The notes: a model not told the origin generated them from the letters alone. Shown: positions 10,114 through 20,069, counted from the first letter of the stretch. The stretch: DNA of 64,000 nt from Candidatus Tisiphia endosymbiont of Beris chalybata (GCF_964026555.1 NZ_OZ032159.1:1116001-1180000); one strand, 5' to 3'. Numbers and translations are program-made.

Positions 10114-10260
10114 TAGGTGCTGTGAAGGTTTCTCTCTAATGGTCGATTTCCTCGTTATTTTCGTTCTCTAATTCTCACCTACACCCTAGTGCGCTGCGGT
10201 TTGGGGCGAAGAGTCTCCTTCAAATGCCCTGCGCGATGCGAGTTTCACAAGAGGCCTATT
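10114..10260. repeat. Family B element, degenerate copy
   Basis: It starts TAGGTGCTGTGAAGGTTTCT, then TCTAATGGTCGATTTCCTCG, matching the left arm of 13095-13238. The right arm has decayed to CAAGAGGCCTA. The rest of the 9426-10279 gap (apart from families F, D and E) holds a short unassigned stretch at about 9600-9840; I see no gene in it. Confidence 0.55.
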
Positions 10261-10279
10261 ATATCCAACTCAAGTTAAT

Positions 10280-11482
10280 TTAAGTTAACTTATTAGAGAG
10301 ATATTCATTTTTGATGATAGTTGCCGCTATATTAGAGGGAGAATGAATGGAATTAAAACCTAATTCTATTAGAATTTTTCTACTTTCTTTTAACTGCCTA
10401 TCAGCTTGTTCCCGATTAGCTAATAATGAGATTAATGTCTTAGCGATTTTTGAGCTAGTACAATTATATTGTATTAATTCTGGTAATATTTCTCTATCTG
10501 CCACTATATTAATCAAAGAAATATAATTGACCTTTATCAAAAATTTGATTAGCCAGTAACTTAATAAATTTAATTTATATGCAACAACCATAGGGGTATT
10601 ACAAGCAGCTATTTCTAAAGTATTAGTGCCAGATTTAGCTAAGGCAATATCCGAAGCGGCAAAAATTTTCAAACGATCAGTTGAAAAAATATAGTAAAAA
10701 TCTACCGTTGTCAAGAACGGTGTAAGCAGTACTTGGTGATCCATATCCGCTAAAACAAATATTACTAAAAGTTTAGGATACTGATTCGCTATTATATTGA
10801 TTGCTTCAACAAAAACTGGCATATGCCTTACTATTTCCCCCTTACGACTTCCACAAGTTACTGATAAGATTTTAGTGTCCCAATTTATTTTTGGAGTTAA
10901 ATCATTGTAGTATATTTGCAACTCTTCTCTCAGCTGTTTTTTACTTTGTCCTTCATAAAAATTTTGCTCTATAACAGGATGGCCAATATATCGGCAATCT
11001 AATCCCAATTTCTGGAAATAAGGAGGCTCAAATGGTAATAAAACAAATAAATAATCATAAACCTTAGCATATTTTAATGCTCGCGAAGGCTTATATGCCC
11101 AAACTGTGGGAGCCACAATATGGAGAATCTTTAAGTGGGGTCTTAGCTTTCGAATTTTCTGCACTACTCTATAAGTAAAGCCAGGAGAATCTATAGTAAT
11201 TAATAAGTTGGGCTTTTGCTGCTCAATATCCCTTACCACTTGTTTAATTAATTTAGTAATTTTAAAAAGATGAGGTAATATTTCCGTAAACCCAATAAGG
11301 CTTATTTGCTTAATAGGAAAAAGACTTTTCTTTATCCCAGCTTTTTCCATTGATCCTCCTCCTACCCCTACAAAATCAATGTTTTCTCCCTCTATTTTAT
11401 AAAGATTTTTAAGGCTTTCTATTAAATGACTTCCTATAAAATCACCTGAAATTTCTCCAGCAATCAAATAAACCTTAACCAT
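10280..11482 (-). CDS. lpxB: Lipid-A-disaccharide synthase
   Basis: 400 residues from the ATG at 11482 (MVKVYLIAGEISGDFIG). The frame is open to 11497, but the motif VYLIAGEISGD is the normal N terminus. LpxB condenses UDP-diacylglucosamine with lipid X, releasing UDP, at the inner membrane. It is a GT-B glycosyltransferase. The N-terminal GE(I)SGD and FVGVGGGSMEKAG, the central HIVAPTVWAYKPSRA, and the C-terminal AKSGTNTLEIAACNTPMVVAYK donor-binding region are all present. Its start overlaps the eptA-like stop by 8 bases (ATGGTTAA), so the two form an operon of lipid A synthesis and modification. Confidence 0.9.
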   Translation of the reverse strand: MVKVYLIAGEISGDFIGSHLIESLKNLYKIEGENIDFVGVGGGSMEKAGIKKSLFPIKQISLIGFTEILPHLFKITKLIKQVVRDIEQQKPNLLITIDSPGFTYRVVQKIRKLRPHLKILHIVAPTVWAYKPSRALKYAKVYDYLFVLLPFEPPYFQKLGLDCRYIGHPVIEQNFYEGQSKKQLREELQIYYNDLTPKINWDTKILSVTCGSRKGEIVRHMPVFVEAINIIANQYPKLLVIFVLADMDHQVLLTPFLTTVDFYYIFSTDRLKIFAASDIALAKSGTNTLEIAACNTPMVVAYKLNLLSYWLIKFLIKVNYISLINIVADREILPELIQYNCTSSKIAKTLISLLANREQADRQLKESRKILIELGFNSIHSPSNIAATIIKNEYLSNKLT

Positions 11483-13052
11483 TTCTCTGTTTCTCACATA
11501 TACTTAAATTTTTGTTAATGCCTTTAGATTGTATTCCAGCACAGTCAAGTATTGAATGAAATATATAATCATGGCTTAACTCAGAGCCTAAATGAGTTTT
11601 TATAGCTTTTACTAGATTAGGATGACGCATTTTAAATAGGTCAGATACCCAAACTATCAACGGTATTGTGGTTTGTTCTGGAATCAACGGGCCTCCATGA
11701 CCATAATAACCATTCTCCCCTAACGACTCCGCATGATCAGAAACGTATATTAAAAAAGCATTATTATTCTTTAATAACTCTACAAGACTAAATAAAAAAA
11801 AATCTGTATATAGAATAGAATTATCATAATCATTTATCAACCCTTCAATACCACAAGTACTAGGGTCTGATTTAGCAACTTGATTACATCCAGGAGTAAA
11901 TTTTCGAAATTCTTTAGGATATCTTGCAGAATAATTCCAATGGCTTCCTGAAGTATGAACCACTAGGAGTTTTTTCTCCGTCTTGGCCTCCACAAACTGT
12001 TCAATATAAGGTAGCATTTTCCCATCATAATCATTCATTTTCAACAGGGCAGATCCTCCAGGAATCATAACAAATTGCACTTCATCATAAATTGTAGATT
12101 GTTTTTTACCTTTTAAATATTGTAGTAAAGTTTGAGTGCCAAGCCAGTGAGTATTAAACCCTAAAGACGTAAAAACTGATAAAAAGCTAGTTTCATCTAG
12201 GCTCTTATCTAAATCTCTACTTGAGTATCGGGACAAAAGAGACGGCACAGAAAGATAGGTATGATTAGAGGCAGACTGAGCTTTAAATGAAAAAAGATTA
12301 TTAATTTTTCTTAAATAGGGGGTAGTATCCTTGGAGTAACCATTTATACCAAAATGATCAAATCTTGCTGATTCTCCTATTACCAATACTACAATAAGGT
12401 TGTTGTCTGCTTTATCAATAAAAGAAAATTTTTGATTTATATTCTCATGACTGGCGGCTATTTTGCTATTCATAGACAAATATAAGTAGCTATTATGTAA
12501 ATATTGGAGAGGAAAATACTGACATAATAATTTAAATTGCGGAATAAAAATATTGTTAATGGTGATTAACAGGCAAACTGCTGATAGTAGCTTGTGACTA
12601 AATAATTTACTATTAGCAAATGAAAAATATTTTATAGGATATATACAGATAAATAAACTAAAGCCTAACCAAAGCAGTAATTTGATACTGATAATTTCAT
12701 ATAATTCATTAAAATGAGTAGAAAAAACGCTCCCCATCATTTCCTTAGTAGGGGAAATTTTAAAATAGTATAAGTAATAACTAGCGACCGCCCCTGTTAT
12801 AAATAATAATATTGTTCCTATTATAAAAACCAGCCGCTGAATCGTTAAGCCTAAGAAAATAATAAAAGTAAAAAGATAAATATAAACAGCATCTTTCGTT
12901 AATTCTAATATAGCCTTAAAAAAAGTTACCTTATAGTAACCAAATTTATAAGAAAACACTACCGAGTTAAAGAGGCATAAGTAAATAAAAGCAAAAGTTA
13001 AAGATAGAGTAATTAATCTAGTATCTAAATTCTTACCCAATAGTTTTATCAT
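11475..13052 (-). CDS. eptA: Lipid A phosphoethanolamine transferase (EptA-like)
   Basis: 525 residues. Four or five N-terminal membrane helices lie at about residues 15-160, followed by a periplasmic sulfatase-fold domain from about 205. Metal and catalytic motifs are visible: VLVIGESARFDHFGINGY near the start of the domain, the Thr in SASNHTYLSVPSLLSRY (probable nucleophile), HTSGSHWNYSARYP, and YVSDHAESLGENGYYGHG. This family moves phosphoethanolamine from phosphatidylethanolamine to lipid A, masking phosphates against cationic peptides. It is translationally coupled to lpxB. The exact acceptor cannot be read from the sequence. Confidence 0.85.
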   Translation of the reverse strand: MIKLLGKNLDTRLITLSLTFAFIYLCLFNSVVFSYKFGYYKVTFFKAILELTKDAVYIYLFTFIIFLGLTIQRLVFIIGTILLFITGAVASYYLYYFKISPTKEMMGSVFSTHFNELYEIISIKLLLWLGFSLFICIYPIKYFSFANSKLFSHKLLSAVCLLITINNIFIPQFKLLCQYFPLQYLHNSYLYLSMNSKIAASHENINQKFSFIDKADNNLIVVLVIGESARFDHFGINGYSKDTTPYLRKINNLFSFKAQSASNHTYLSVPSLLSRYSSRDLDKSLDETSFLSVFTSLGFNTHWLGTQTLLQYLKGKKQSTIYDEVQFVMIPGGSALLKMNDYDGKMLPYIEQFVEAKTEKKLLVVHTSGSHWNYSARYPKEFRKFTPGCNQVAKSDPSTCGIEGLINDYDNSILYTDFFLFSLVELLKNNNAFLIYVSDHAESLGENGYYGHGGPLIPEQTTIPLIVWVSDLFKMRHPNLVKAIKTHLGSELSHDYIFHSILDCAGIQSKGINKNLSICEKQRNG

Positions 13053-13094
13053 ATGGCTATAGTAGAAAAATAATTATTATACTCCAATGCTCCC

Positions 13095-13238
13095 TAGGTT
13101 GTGTGGAGGTTTCTATCTAATGGTCTTATCGATCGTTATTTTCGTTCTCGAATCCTCATGTACATTTAGTACGCTGCGGTTCTGTGAGCAAAAATGCCTA
13201 TAAATCTACTCATTACATAGAAACCTCCACGGAACCTA
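13095..13238. repeat. Family B palindromic element
   Basis: It starts TAGGTTGTGTGGAGGTTTCT and ends AGAAACCTCCACGGAACCTA, with arms of about 24 bases carrying few mismatches. The middle ATTTTCGTTCTCGAATCCTC..GCTGCGGTTCTGTGAGC is shared with 33139-33281 (opposite orientation) and 54132-54275. Confidence 0.8.
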
Positions 13239-13599
13239 AAATTATTTTTAGCAAATATTAGGGGAGGGGCGGCATGCGTTTTTGTAGTGCTTACCGCACT
13301 CTTTTTCTCTTAAAACACAATAAGTACTTTAGAAGTATACCAGAACTTTTCTTTACATGCGGTTACAAATTTGGAGGAGAGAATATGGTGGCTGTTTCGA
13401 CAAGTTTGCAAATTCATATCACGAGGAATATACGCTAAGGAAAACAAGAAAATTACTAACTTTTTGTACAAACCTGATATTTGTCACTACCCTATGGTAA
13501 AATTGAAGTAAATTCTTCAATTTTACCGCTTAAATTTTATCAAAAACTTAAAAATTATTTTACTAATTTTACAAGTTTTTGTGTTCTATACTAAAGTAA
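13239..13599. other. Gap downstream of pal: hairpin and no convincing gene
   Basis: It holds a perfect hairpin at 13496-13527 and a micro-ORF of 17 codons at 13385-13438 (plus strand), preceded by a strong GGAGGAG. The micro-ORF is too short to call. Otherwise I see nothing coding. Confidence 0.4.
13496..13527. terminator. Perfect 13-bp hairpin downstream of pal
   Basis: The arms GGTAAAATTGAAG and CTTCAATTTTACC are exact complements around a 6-base loop, about 70 bases past the pal stop on the minus strand. There is no strong T tract, so termination is inferred from position only. Confidence 0.4.
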
Positions 13600-14067
13600 T
13601 TATTTAACAACAGTTACCGCTCTACGGTTTTGGGACCAAGCAGCTTCATTATCACCAATTACAGCAGGTTTTTCTTTACCATAAGAAATAGTGTCTAATC
13701 TACTTTTATCAACTCCCTGACTTTGTAAGTATTGGGATACTGCTTCTGCTCTTCTTTCCCCTAGCGCTAAGTTATACTCTCTTGTACCTCTAGCATCGCA
13801 ATGACCTTCGATAGTAGCTTTTATGTTGCTATGTCTTTTTAGCCAACATGCTTGTCTATGTAATTGTCCTTTTGCAGTAGAGGAAAGCTCTGACTTGTTG
13901 TAATCAAAATGTACTCTATCACCAATAGTTTTTTCGAAATCAGATAATTTAGTATATTCGGTGGCGGTAGGACTTACCGCAGCAATAGTAGTACTTTGCT
14001 TTTTAGTAGTACAGCCAGAAAGTAAGAATAGCGCTAGAAAAGCTATTGCGGATTTTTTTAGTAGCAT
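13600..14067 (-). CDS. pal: Peptidoglycan-associated lipoprotein Pal
   Basis: 155 residues. The lipobox LLSGC puts the lipidated Cys at residue 19 after a short signal peptide. Residues about 45-155 form an OmpA-type domain with HFDYNKSELS and the peptidoglycan-binding stretch GHCDARGTREYNLALGERRA. Pal anchors the outer membrane to peptidoglycan and works with TolAQRB in cell constriction. A good AAGGAG lies 7 bases before the ATG. No tol genes adjoin here. Pal retention fits an organism with at least residual peptidoglycan. Confidence 0.95.
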   Translation of the reverse strand: MLLKKSAIAFLALFLLSGCTTKKQSTTIAAVSPTATEYTKLSDFEKTIGDRVHFDYNKSELSSTAKGQLHRQACWLKRHSNIKATIEGHCDARGTREYNLALGERRAEAVSQYLQSQGVDKSRLDTISYGKEKPAVIGDNEAAWSQNRRAVTVVK

Positions 14068-14644
14068 AACAAACTCCTTATAAGGTTAATTAATTGTTTT
14101 ATACTCTTTTGCTTTAGAGAATTGTTGTTTTGAAAAATATTAAGATGTATGGGATAATACACCTTGAATATTACTTAAGCTTATTCTTTATTAGGCTTCT
14201 TTGCTCAACATTACGTCTATTCATTTAGGCGAGGCTCACATTAATAGTATATATTTAAATACCCTATAATTTTAAAGCGAAGAACCTTGCTTAAAAATCC
14301 CTGAGCAGAAGCATGTTGTGAAAGGAACCTAGTATACTCCTCTAATATGAAATTTGCATGCGTCGTTGTCAAATAGCTCGCCTATTATCTATAGGCTCTA
14401 CTATCGCGCCTAGCAGCAAAATCATCGAAAGAGGAGTATATTTAAGAAAAAACCTATTTTCAAGTTCAATTCTGTAAAACACATACTAGTATTACTATTC
14501 GTTTAACAAAAATTGCTAAACACTTCACCCATGCATTATACATCATCATATTAATACTTAAAAGCTTAAAATAATACTACGAATAAACTCCTAAACACTA
14601 TATGTGGTAAAAATATCGTATTAAATCGATTTGAAAGTGATTTT
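14068..14644. other. Gap between alaS and pal, with one palindromic unit at about 14333-14442
   Basis: A palindrome with ends AGTATACTCCTCT and AGAGGAGTATAT (about 14333 and 14442) surrounds GCATGCGTCGTTGTC..GGCTCTACTATCGCGCC. The remainder is AT-rich and should include the pal promoter; no ORF with coding character was seen. Confidence 0.5.
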
Positions 14645-15901
14645 TTAGCCCAAACTAACATTAATTAAGTCTATTAGTAAATCTTTTATTTTTTCTGGTA
14701 AAAGACTTATTTTACTGGTATCTACCCCGCCGGCCTGGGCTATATTAGCTTTTCCCCCTCCGCCAGCACCACCAAGAAATATAGAAATTGATGTAGCGAA
14801 ATTGCCGGCATGTACTTTATTAGTAATTTCTTTACTAACCGCTACAGTGACAGATAATTTACCAGCTTTATTTATATATACAATTACTAAATCACTACAT
14901 TTATTAGATATTTGTTCAGCTGACAAGCGTAATATTTTATTATCAATATTTTTGACTAATTTATAAATAAATTTTACCCCCGATATATCTATAGAGTCTT
15001 GGGTAATTTGTTTCTCATCCAGGTCAAGCATAGCAATCTGCAATGCCATTACCTCCTCTGTCAGCTCTTTTTTACTGCTCACTAGCTCTTTTACTTTATC
15101 AGATACTTCATCTCTACTGGTTTTTAAGATTGAAGATAGATTATCGATAATAGCCTCATTATTTCGCATTAACTTTAATACAAATTCTCCACAAATGGCT
15201 TCTATTCTTCGAACACCTGCGGCAATCGCATATTCACTGGTAATTTTAAATACCCCAATATCGCCTGTTCTAGTAACATGTGTACCACCGCATAGTTCTA
15301 GAGAATAAGCTTTGCCATTGATTAAATTACTACCCATAGACACTACTCTTACCTCAAAATCATACTTCTCTCCGAATAACGCTACAGCTCCTGCTTGAAT
15401 AGCGTCCTGAGTAGACATTAAAGTAGTAGTAACTTTAGAATTTTCCCTAATAATGTTATTCACCTGCTCTTCAATTAGGATAATTTGCTCTTGGGTTAAG
15501 CTACTCATATGGCTAATATCGAAACGCAGTCGGTCATGTGCTACTAGCGAACCCTTCTGGGTCACATGTTTGCCTAATATCTGATGTAACACTGCATGTA
15601 ATATATGAGTGGCAGAATGATGAATCTTTAAATTTTGCCGGTATTGAACATTAATAGTAAAATCAGCATTGTCTCCCGTTTTAATGCCCTCTCCTGTCTC
15701 CAAAATACAGACATGTGCTATTATGCCACCGATGTATTTTAGAGTGTCAATTACCTTAATCCTACAGTTAGCAGTGTTTATAAACCCAATATCTCCCAGT
15801 TGTCCACCTGCTTCTCCGTAAAAAGGGGTTTGGTTGCTAATTAAGAGAAATTTATCGTTTATTTTTTCTATGCTATTTACTAAAGTATTATCCTTAATCA
15901 A
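14645..15901 (-). CDS. alaS: Alanyl-tRNA synthetase, C-terminal fragment (frameshifted gene)
   Basis: 418 residues corresponding to the C-terminal half of AlaS. The editing domain is present with HHSATHILHAVLH (HxxxH zinc motif) and SLELCGGTHVTRTG (CxxxH). The C-Ala domain ends with GGAGGGGKANIAQAGG. AlaS charges tRNA-Ala and hydrolyses mischarged Ser/Gly. Protein-like sequence continues upstream of the TTG at 15901 to about 15998 in this frame and then needs frame changes to reach the N-terminal fragment. By itself this piece lacks the aminoacylation core. Confidence 0.85.
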   Translation of the reverse strand: MIKDNTLVNSIEKINDKFLLISNQTPFYGEAGGQLGDIGFINTANCRIKVIDTLKYIGGIIAHVCILETGEGIKTGDNADFTINVQYRQNLKIHHSATHILHAVLHQILGKHVTQKGSLVAHDRLRFDISHMSSLTQEQIILIEEQVNNIIRENSKVTTTLMSTQDAIQAGAVALFGEKYDFEVRVVSMGSNLINGKAYSLELCGGTHVTRTGDIGVFKITSEYAIAAGVRRIEAICGEFVLKLMRNNEAIIDNLSSILKTSRDEVSDKVKELVSSKKELTEEVMALQIAMLDLDEKQITQDSIDISGVKFIYKLVKNIDNKILRLSAEQISNKCSDLVIVYINKAGKLSVTVAVSKEITNKVHAGNFATSISIFLGGAGGGGKANIAQAGGVDTSKISLLPEKIKDLLIDLINVSLG

Positions 15902-16355
15902 AGCTAATACTTTACCTTCTAGCTGCTCTAGAGAATAACCTAAAAATTCAGTACTCCCAAAGGTAGCTTGAATATCAAACCAAATTTTATCTGTTTTGCT
16001 TCATTGGAACCCTTTCCATGCTTTTCGAGCTCTCTCTTTTTGTTCTTGCATCTTATTATTAAAGCCCTCAAGTTCAATTGACACCTGCTTACTCTTTAAT
16101 ATTTCTTCAGTTAAATCAATAGGGAAACCATATGTATCATATAGTTTTGAAAGCTACCTCGCCAGATAGAACAGAGCTATGCTGTGAGTGGGTAAGTTCT
16201 TCATCAAGCAATTTTAAGCACGTTCTAGGGTCAATTTAAAGCGTAATTCTTCTTGCTCTAAAATATTACTAATGAAATCTTCTGCTCTCTTTAGTTCAGG
16301 GTAAGCATTGCCCATAAGATCTACTAATTTTGGCAATAATCTATGCATTAAAGGT
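15902..16355 (-). pseudogene. alaS: Middle of alaS with five single-base indels
   Basis: Reading the minus strand across frames gives a continuous AlaS sequence ([72 protein letters not shown]). It is broken by an extra A at 16360/16361, a lost G near 16219, an extra A at about 16144-16148, an extra G at 16010-16012 and a lost G near 15990. Every event changes the length of a short homopolymer by one. I saw no substitution that creates a stop in the correct frame. With repair the gene would encode about 890 residues, normal for AlaS. Confidence 0.8.
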
Positions 16356-17318
16356 TCAGTTGCCAAGTATGTGTGCATGTCTTATACTGCGGCGCATGAT
16401 GCGCCTAAGCACATATCCTCTCCCTTCATTTGAGGGCATAATACCATCGCTAATCAAAAAAGCACATGCACGTAAATGATCCGCAATAACCCGATACGAG
16501 AATTGCGCATTCCCTTCCGCCTTTACTTTGACTATGTTTTCGGTATAGTCAATTATTTCTTTAAATAAATCTATCTCATAATTATCATGAACATTTTGCA
16601 TAACCGCACTAATACGTTCAAGTCCCATTCCAGTATCGATAGATTTGTTGGGTAATTCTATCCGAGTATTAGCATCTAATTGCTCAAATTGCATAAATAC
16701 CATATTCCAGATTTCAATAAAGCGATCCCCATCTTGTTCTTTTGTTCCAGGTAGCCCTCCTTTTATTTGATCGCCATGGTCATAAAAAACTTCTGAACAC
16801 GGACCACAAGGCCCCGTATCTCCCATAGACCAAAAATTATCATTGGTTTTAATTCTAATAATTCGGTTATCACTTAGGTTGGCAATTTTTTTCCAATAAG
16901 AAGCTGCTTCCTCATCAGTATGATAAACAGTAACATATAATTTCTCTTTGGCGAGAGCAAATTCCTGCGTCAAAAGAGTCCAGGTATGGTATATTGCTTC
17001 TTCTTTAAAATAATCTCCAAAAGAAAAATTACCTAGCATTTCGAAAAATGTATGATGCCTTGCTGTGTAACCAACGTTTTCTAGATCATTATGCTTACCT
17101 CCAGCCCGGAGTGATTTTTGACTAGTTGTAGCTTTAGTATAATTCCTCACTTCTTGCCCGGTAAAAACATTTTTAAATTGTACCATGCCGGAATTAACAA
17201 ACATTAAGCTAGGGTCGTTATGAGGTATTAAAGAGCTAGATGGAATATGTATATGGTTATTTGCTATAAAATAACTTATAAATTTACTTCTAATCTCTTC
17301 AGTGGTAAGTTTAATCAT
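16356..17318 (-). CDS. alaS: Alanyl-tRNA synthetase, N-terminal fragment (frameshifted gene)
   Basis: 320 residues of the class II catalytic core. It includes [38 protein letters not shown] (motif 1-2 region with the ATP-binding Arg), [31 protein letters not shown] and [16 protein letters not shown]. The frame ends at an early TGA created by an extra base just after HILG. The start at 17318 ([20 protein letters not shown]) fits the family. A family F palindrome lies immediately upstream. Confidence 0.85.
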   Translation of the reverse strand: MIKLTTEEIRSKFISYFIANNHIHIPSSSLIPHNDPSLMFVNSGMVQFKNVFTGQEVRNYTKATTSQKSLRAGGKHNDLENVGYTARHHTFFEMLGNFSFGDYFKEEAIYHTWTLLTQEFALAKEKLYVTVYHTDEEAASYWKKIANLSDNRIIRIKTNDNFWSMGDTGPCGPCSEVFYDHGDQIKGGLPGTKEQDGDRFIEIWNMVFMQFEQLDANTRIELPNKSIDTGMGLERISAVMQNVHDNYEIDLFKEIIDYTENIVKVKAEGNAQFSYRVIADHLRACAFLISDGIMPSNEGRGYVLRRIMRRSIRHAHILGN

Positions 17319-17905
17319 TTAACAATTGCCTTAGGTTCTATGAAAGAAATTTTTATAACTTGATTTATGCATATTTTATCTGCAAAATAGTAGAAATTTT
17401 TTGAAATAGGTACACTATTCCTACTATTTTTTCGTTTAAATGAGGATCTTGAAATACGCACAGTATATTGTCAGCACCTGAAGAGGAGGTAGACGAAGTT
17501 CCGAGAAGTATACTCTTCGCCTTTCAAGAGTTGTTTTTTCATTTTATCAAAGTTTCGCGTGCTCACGTACTTTAGTTGTACGCTCCGCGCTCTCACTCCT
17601 GGCAAATAAAATCCAACTCTTGAAATCCATTGCGTATATATAATAAATTTTCTAGCAACTACTAAATAATATATACTGCTCGTAACTGAAGAGTTGGTAT
17701 ACGAAGGTCAACTTCAAGAAGAGCTAGGAGTGTCAAAGTCGAGAAGCGCAGCGTACTATAGTACGTGAGCATCGCAGATCTTTAGGGCACAACGACGCCA
17801 ATTCTTGAAGTTCCTAGAGTATATACTAAATAATATATAATTTGCACCTAATATTTATGCTTAGAATATTTAAATTTTTACAAAATTAAGAGCCTGTTAA
17901 AAAAT
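17319..17905. repeat. Repeat-filled gap: families F, E and G
   Basis: 17341-17440 is a family F copy (GAAATTTTTATAACTTG.., TTTTATCTGCAAAATAG). About 17505-17640 is a family E unit (CTTTCAAGAGTTGTTTTTTC..GCGTGCTCACGTAC). 17672-17825 is a family G unit. Short pieces starting ACCTGAAGAGGAGGTAGACG repeat between them. No gene was seen. Confidence 0.65.
17672..17825 (+). repeat. Family G element, copy 1
   Basis: It reads TATACTGCTCGTAACTGAAG, then AGTTGGTATACGAAGGTCAA, and ends CGACGCCAATTCTTGAAG. The same unit lies inverted at 22217-22380, with shorter pieces at about 30548, 44092 and 56799. Confidence 0.7.
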
Positions 17906-18106
17906 ATGCTGAAGTTTTTGCTTGGCTATTTTTTATGTAGGAAAAATATTATTATATTAATAGGTGATAAGGGAGTGTTCCTTTTTGCTTTTATACATAA
18001 TAAAATCATTGATAGTTTATTTATACCGTTAGAAAATCAAGAAAAATTAGAGCTATATAAAGCATTTTTTCAGAAATTTAAAAAGTTTATGTGTTCTTCT
18101 TATTAA
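17906..18106 (+). CDS. N-terminal piece of a frameshifted membrane protein (PilM/GspL-like)
   Basis: 66 residues: a short hydrophobic start, then KNIIILIGDKGVFLFAF and NKIIDSLFIPLENQ. This pattern of consecutive beta strands resembles the start of actin-like PilM/GspL domains. The frame ends at 18106 just where the next ORF begins in another frame. Adding one base near TTTATGTG (about 18087-18091) would fuse them into one protein of about 502 residues. I treat them as one gene with a frameshift. Confidence 0.55.
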   Translation: MLKFLLGYFLCRKNIIILIGDKGVFLFAFIHNKIIDSLFIPLENQEKLELYKAFFQKFKKFMCSSY

Positions 18107-19413
18107 ATAATTCTGATTGTAAACTGCGCCATGATTTAGTGCCAGTGCTTCCCTCAATAGTTAAGACTAATCCGGTTGAGAAATTTATAGAAGAGTATTT
18201 TTCCAAGGATAATATAGTGGGCTATAATGTTTATAATGTAACTACTAAACCTAGCGAAATATGGAACACTTTAATCGTCTCTTCTCATTATACTCCATTT
18301 TTAAGTACATTACTTGATCATGTGTTACTAAATACTAATCTTAAATTTGGGGGAATGTATTTTGTAGTTTTAGAACTTAATATAATCATTGATAAGATTA
18401 TCAACCAGATTGATAGAGCGCAATATATAGAACATTTACAAATTTTTGTATGTATTTTGCAAAGTAGTGGAATAAAATTGATTGTAAAACATAAGGGGAA
18501 TATTATTTCTATCCAAACCTTTGATTATCCTGCTGATAAATCTGATTCTTATATCCAAGGAATAATTGAACAAGAAATCGCAGATTGTTTGATAGAATCT
18601 AAAAATTACATTATCAGCTTAGGCCTTAAGGTTTGTATAATTATTATAGTGAATGAGCACTTAAAGACACTACTTGCCAATTCTAAATTTGGAGAACACG
18701 AAGTAATAAGTGTCACGAATCATACGTTATTGGGTAAACATTATATTAATAGTGACAAGTTTTTTGATCCTATGCTTGTTAAATTATTTAATAAACATAA
18801 AAATTATCCAGCATATAATAAGGATTTAAAGATAATATCTAAGCTTAATATTTTTAGCTCTTTTGTTTTTAAACCATTACTAATTATAATAATAGGATTG
18901 GTCATTACATTGGTAGTGGTTAAACTTAAAACTTTAGAAAATTATAAAAAATTAGCTATCTTAAATTTACATTACTCCAGTGTAGAGCAAGAATATTATA
19001 ATATAAAGCAAAAATATCCATATATTCAAAATGCTACTAACTTAGCTGATCTCTATATTTTTGAGGCATTGTTGCAGATACCTATTCCTATACCCTTTGA
19101 TATATTAGAAAATTTTGTAAGAAGCCTACCGCCTAGTTTAATTTTAGAAGGAATGAAATGGCACAGGTTAGACCTCAATAATACATTATTATCACCTACG
19201 CAATATACCGAGACGACAATATTTTTAAAATTTATTACTGTTAATACCTCTATAGAAGATTCTATAAAGATGCTAAAGCAACAAATAGCAGATTATACCA
19301 AAATATTTGGCAATATGGAAATTAGCCTTAGAATATTTAATGATCAAATAGTTAATTTATCTAATAGGGTAGTGATACCTCTTTCTTTGATAATTACTAA
19401 ACGGTTAGGTTAA
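18091..19413 (+). CDS. Membrane protein with actin-like N domain and single helix (PilM-PilN-like), main part
   Basis: 440 residues from a GTG. Residues 1-255 are soluble, with alternating strands and helices. One strong helix follows at about 264-283 (FKPLLIIIIGLVITLVVVKL). A periplasmic part then has heptad-like stretches and a final small alpha/beta domain. An actin-like cytoplasmic domain, one helix and a small periplasmic domain are the layout of GspL, or of PilM fused to PilN, in type IV pilus and type II secretion platforms. The next gene has a PilO-like layout. No direct motif proves this; the call is by architecture. The N terminus is separated by a frameshift. Confidence 0.45.
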   Translation: MFFLLNNSDCKLRHDLVPVLPSIVKTNPVEKFIEEYFSKDNIVGYNVYNVTTKPSEIWNTLIVSSHYTPFLSTLLDHVLLNTNLKFGGMYFVVLELNIIIDKIINQIDRAQYIEHLQIFVCILQSSGIKLIVKHKGNIISIQTFDYPADKSDSYIQGIIEQEIADCLIESKNYIISLGLKVCIIIIVNEHLKTLLANSKFGEHEVISVTNHTLLGKHYINSDKFFDPMLVKLFNKHKNYPAYNKDLKIISKLNIFSSFVFKPLLIIIIGLVITLVVVKLKTLENYKKLAILNLHYSSVEQEYYNIKQKYPYIQNATNLADLYIFEALLQIPIPIPFDILENFVRSLPPSLILEGMKWHRLDLNNTLLSPTQYTETTIFLKFITVNTSIEDSIKMLKQQIADYTKIFGNMEISLRIFNDQIVNLSNRVVIPLSLIITKRLG

Positions 19414-19415
19414 GC

Positions 19416-20069
19416 ATGCTTAAAAATTTTATTATCAATTTAAAGAATGTTATCTTTTTTAAGATAGTGATGTACTTCTTAGCAATTGGTATGTTTTTAT
19501 TTTTACTGCAAATTTTTAATAAAGACTATAGAAGCTCAGTTAAAAAGAGAGACAGCATTGAAGAGTCATTAGCTCAGGAAACATTAAGGCTTTACTCTAT
19601 AAAAAATTCTGAAGAGACAATATTAAATACCTATTTAAAATATCAGGGTTTATTATCTATTTCATATAAACAAAGTTGTTTAAATAGGGCAAAATTAATA
19701 AAAAAGATTACTAGTTTTTCTACAAAATATAACTTAAATGAACCTATCACTACCTCGATCAAACAAGAATTTTCAAGTAATCTCAAGTCAAATATAGGGG
19801 TAGAAAAAGAGACCATAAAAATAAGAAATTATGATGCAAAAATAAAATTTGCTACCCAAGATTTTATAACTTTTGGCGCCATTATGAAAGAAATATATGC
19901 CTGCATGCCGGAAAATACTATTATATTATCGGTAGAAGTAAAAAAAGAAGATGTGCTAGAGCCGGACGTGATTTATAAATTATCTCCTAAAAGAGCGCCT
20001 GATATGATATTTGCAAAACTTACCATGCGTATCAGGGAAATAGCAGCAAATAAACGAATCAACCAATAG
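19416..20069 (+). CDS. Single-helix membrane protein, PilO/GspM-like by layout
   Basis: 217 residues. A short cytoplasmic start is followed by one helix at about residues 14-32 (FKIVMYFLAIGMFLFLLQIF), a coiled-coil segment at about 36-90, then an alpha/beta periplasmic domain to the end. This is the PilO/GspM topology. It starts 2 bases after the previous stop, so the two are co-translated and probably form a complex. No sequence motif gives a firm family. It may be a rickettsial membrane pair of unknown role. Confidence 0.45.
   Translation: MLKNFIINLKNVIFFKIVMYFLAIGMFLFLLQIFNKDYRSSVKKRDSIEESLAQETLRLYSIKNSEETILNTYLKYQGLLSISYKQSCLNRAKLIKKITSFSTKYNLNEPITTSIKQEFSSNLKSNIGVEKETIKIRNYDAKIKFATQDFITFGAIMKEIYACMPENTIILSVEVKKEDVLEPDVIYKLSPKRAPDMIFAKLTMRIREIAANKRINQ

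Noticed and set aside
13385-13438. 17-codon ORF with a strong GGAGGAG ribosome site
   Set aside because: Too short to judge, with no homologous copy in the window; mentioned only in the gap entry.
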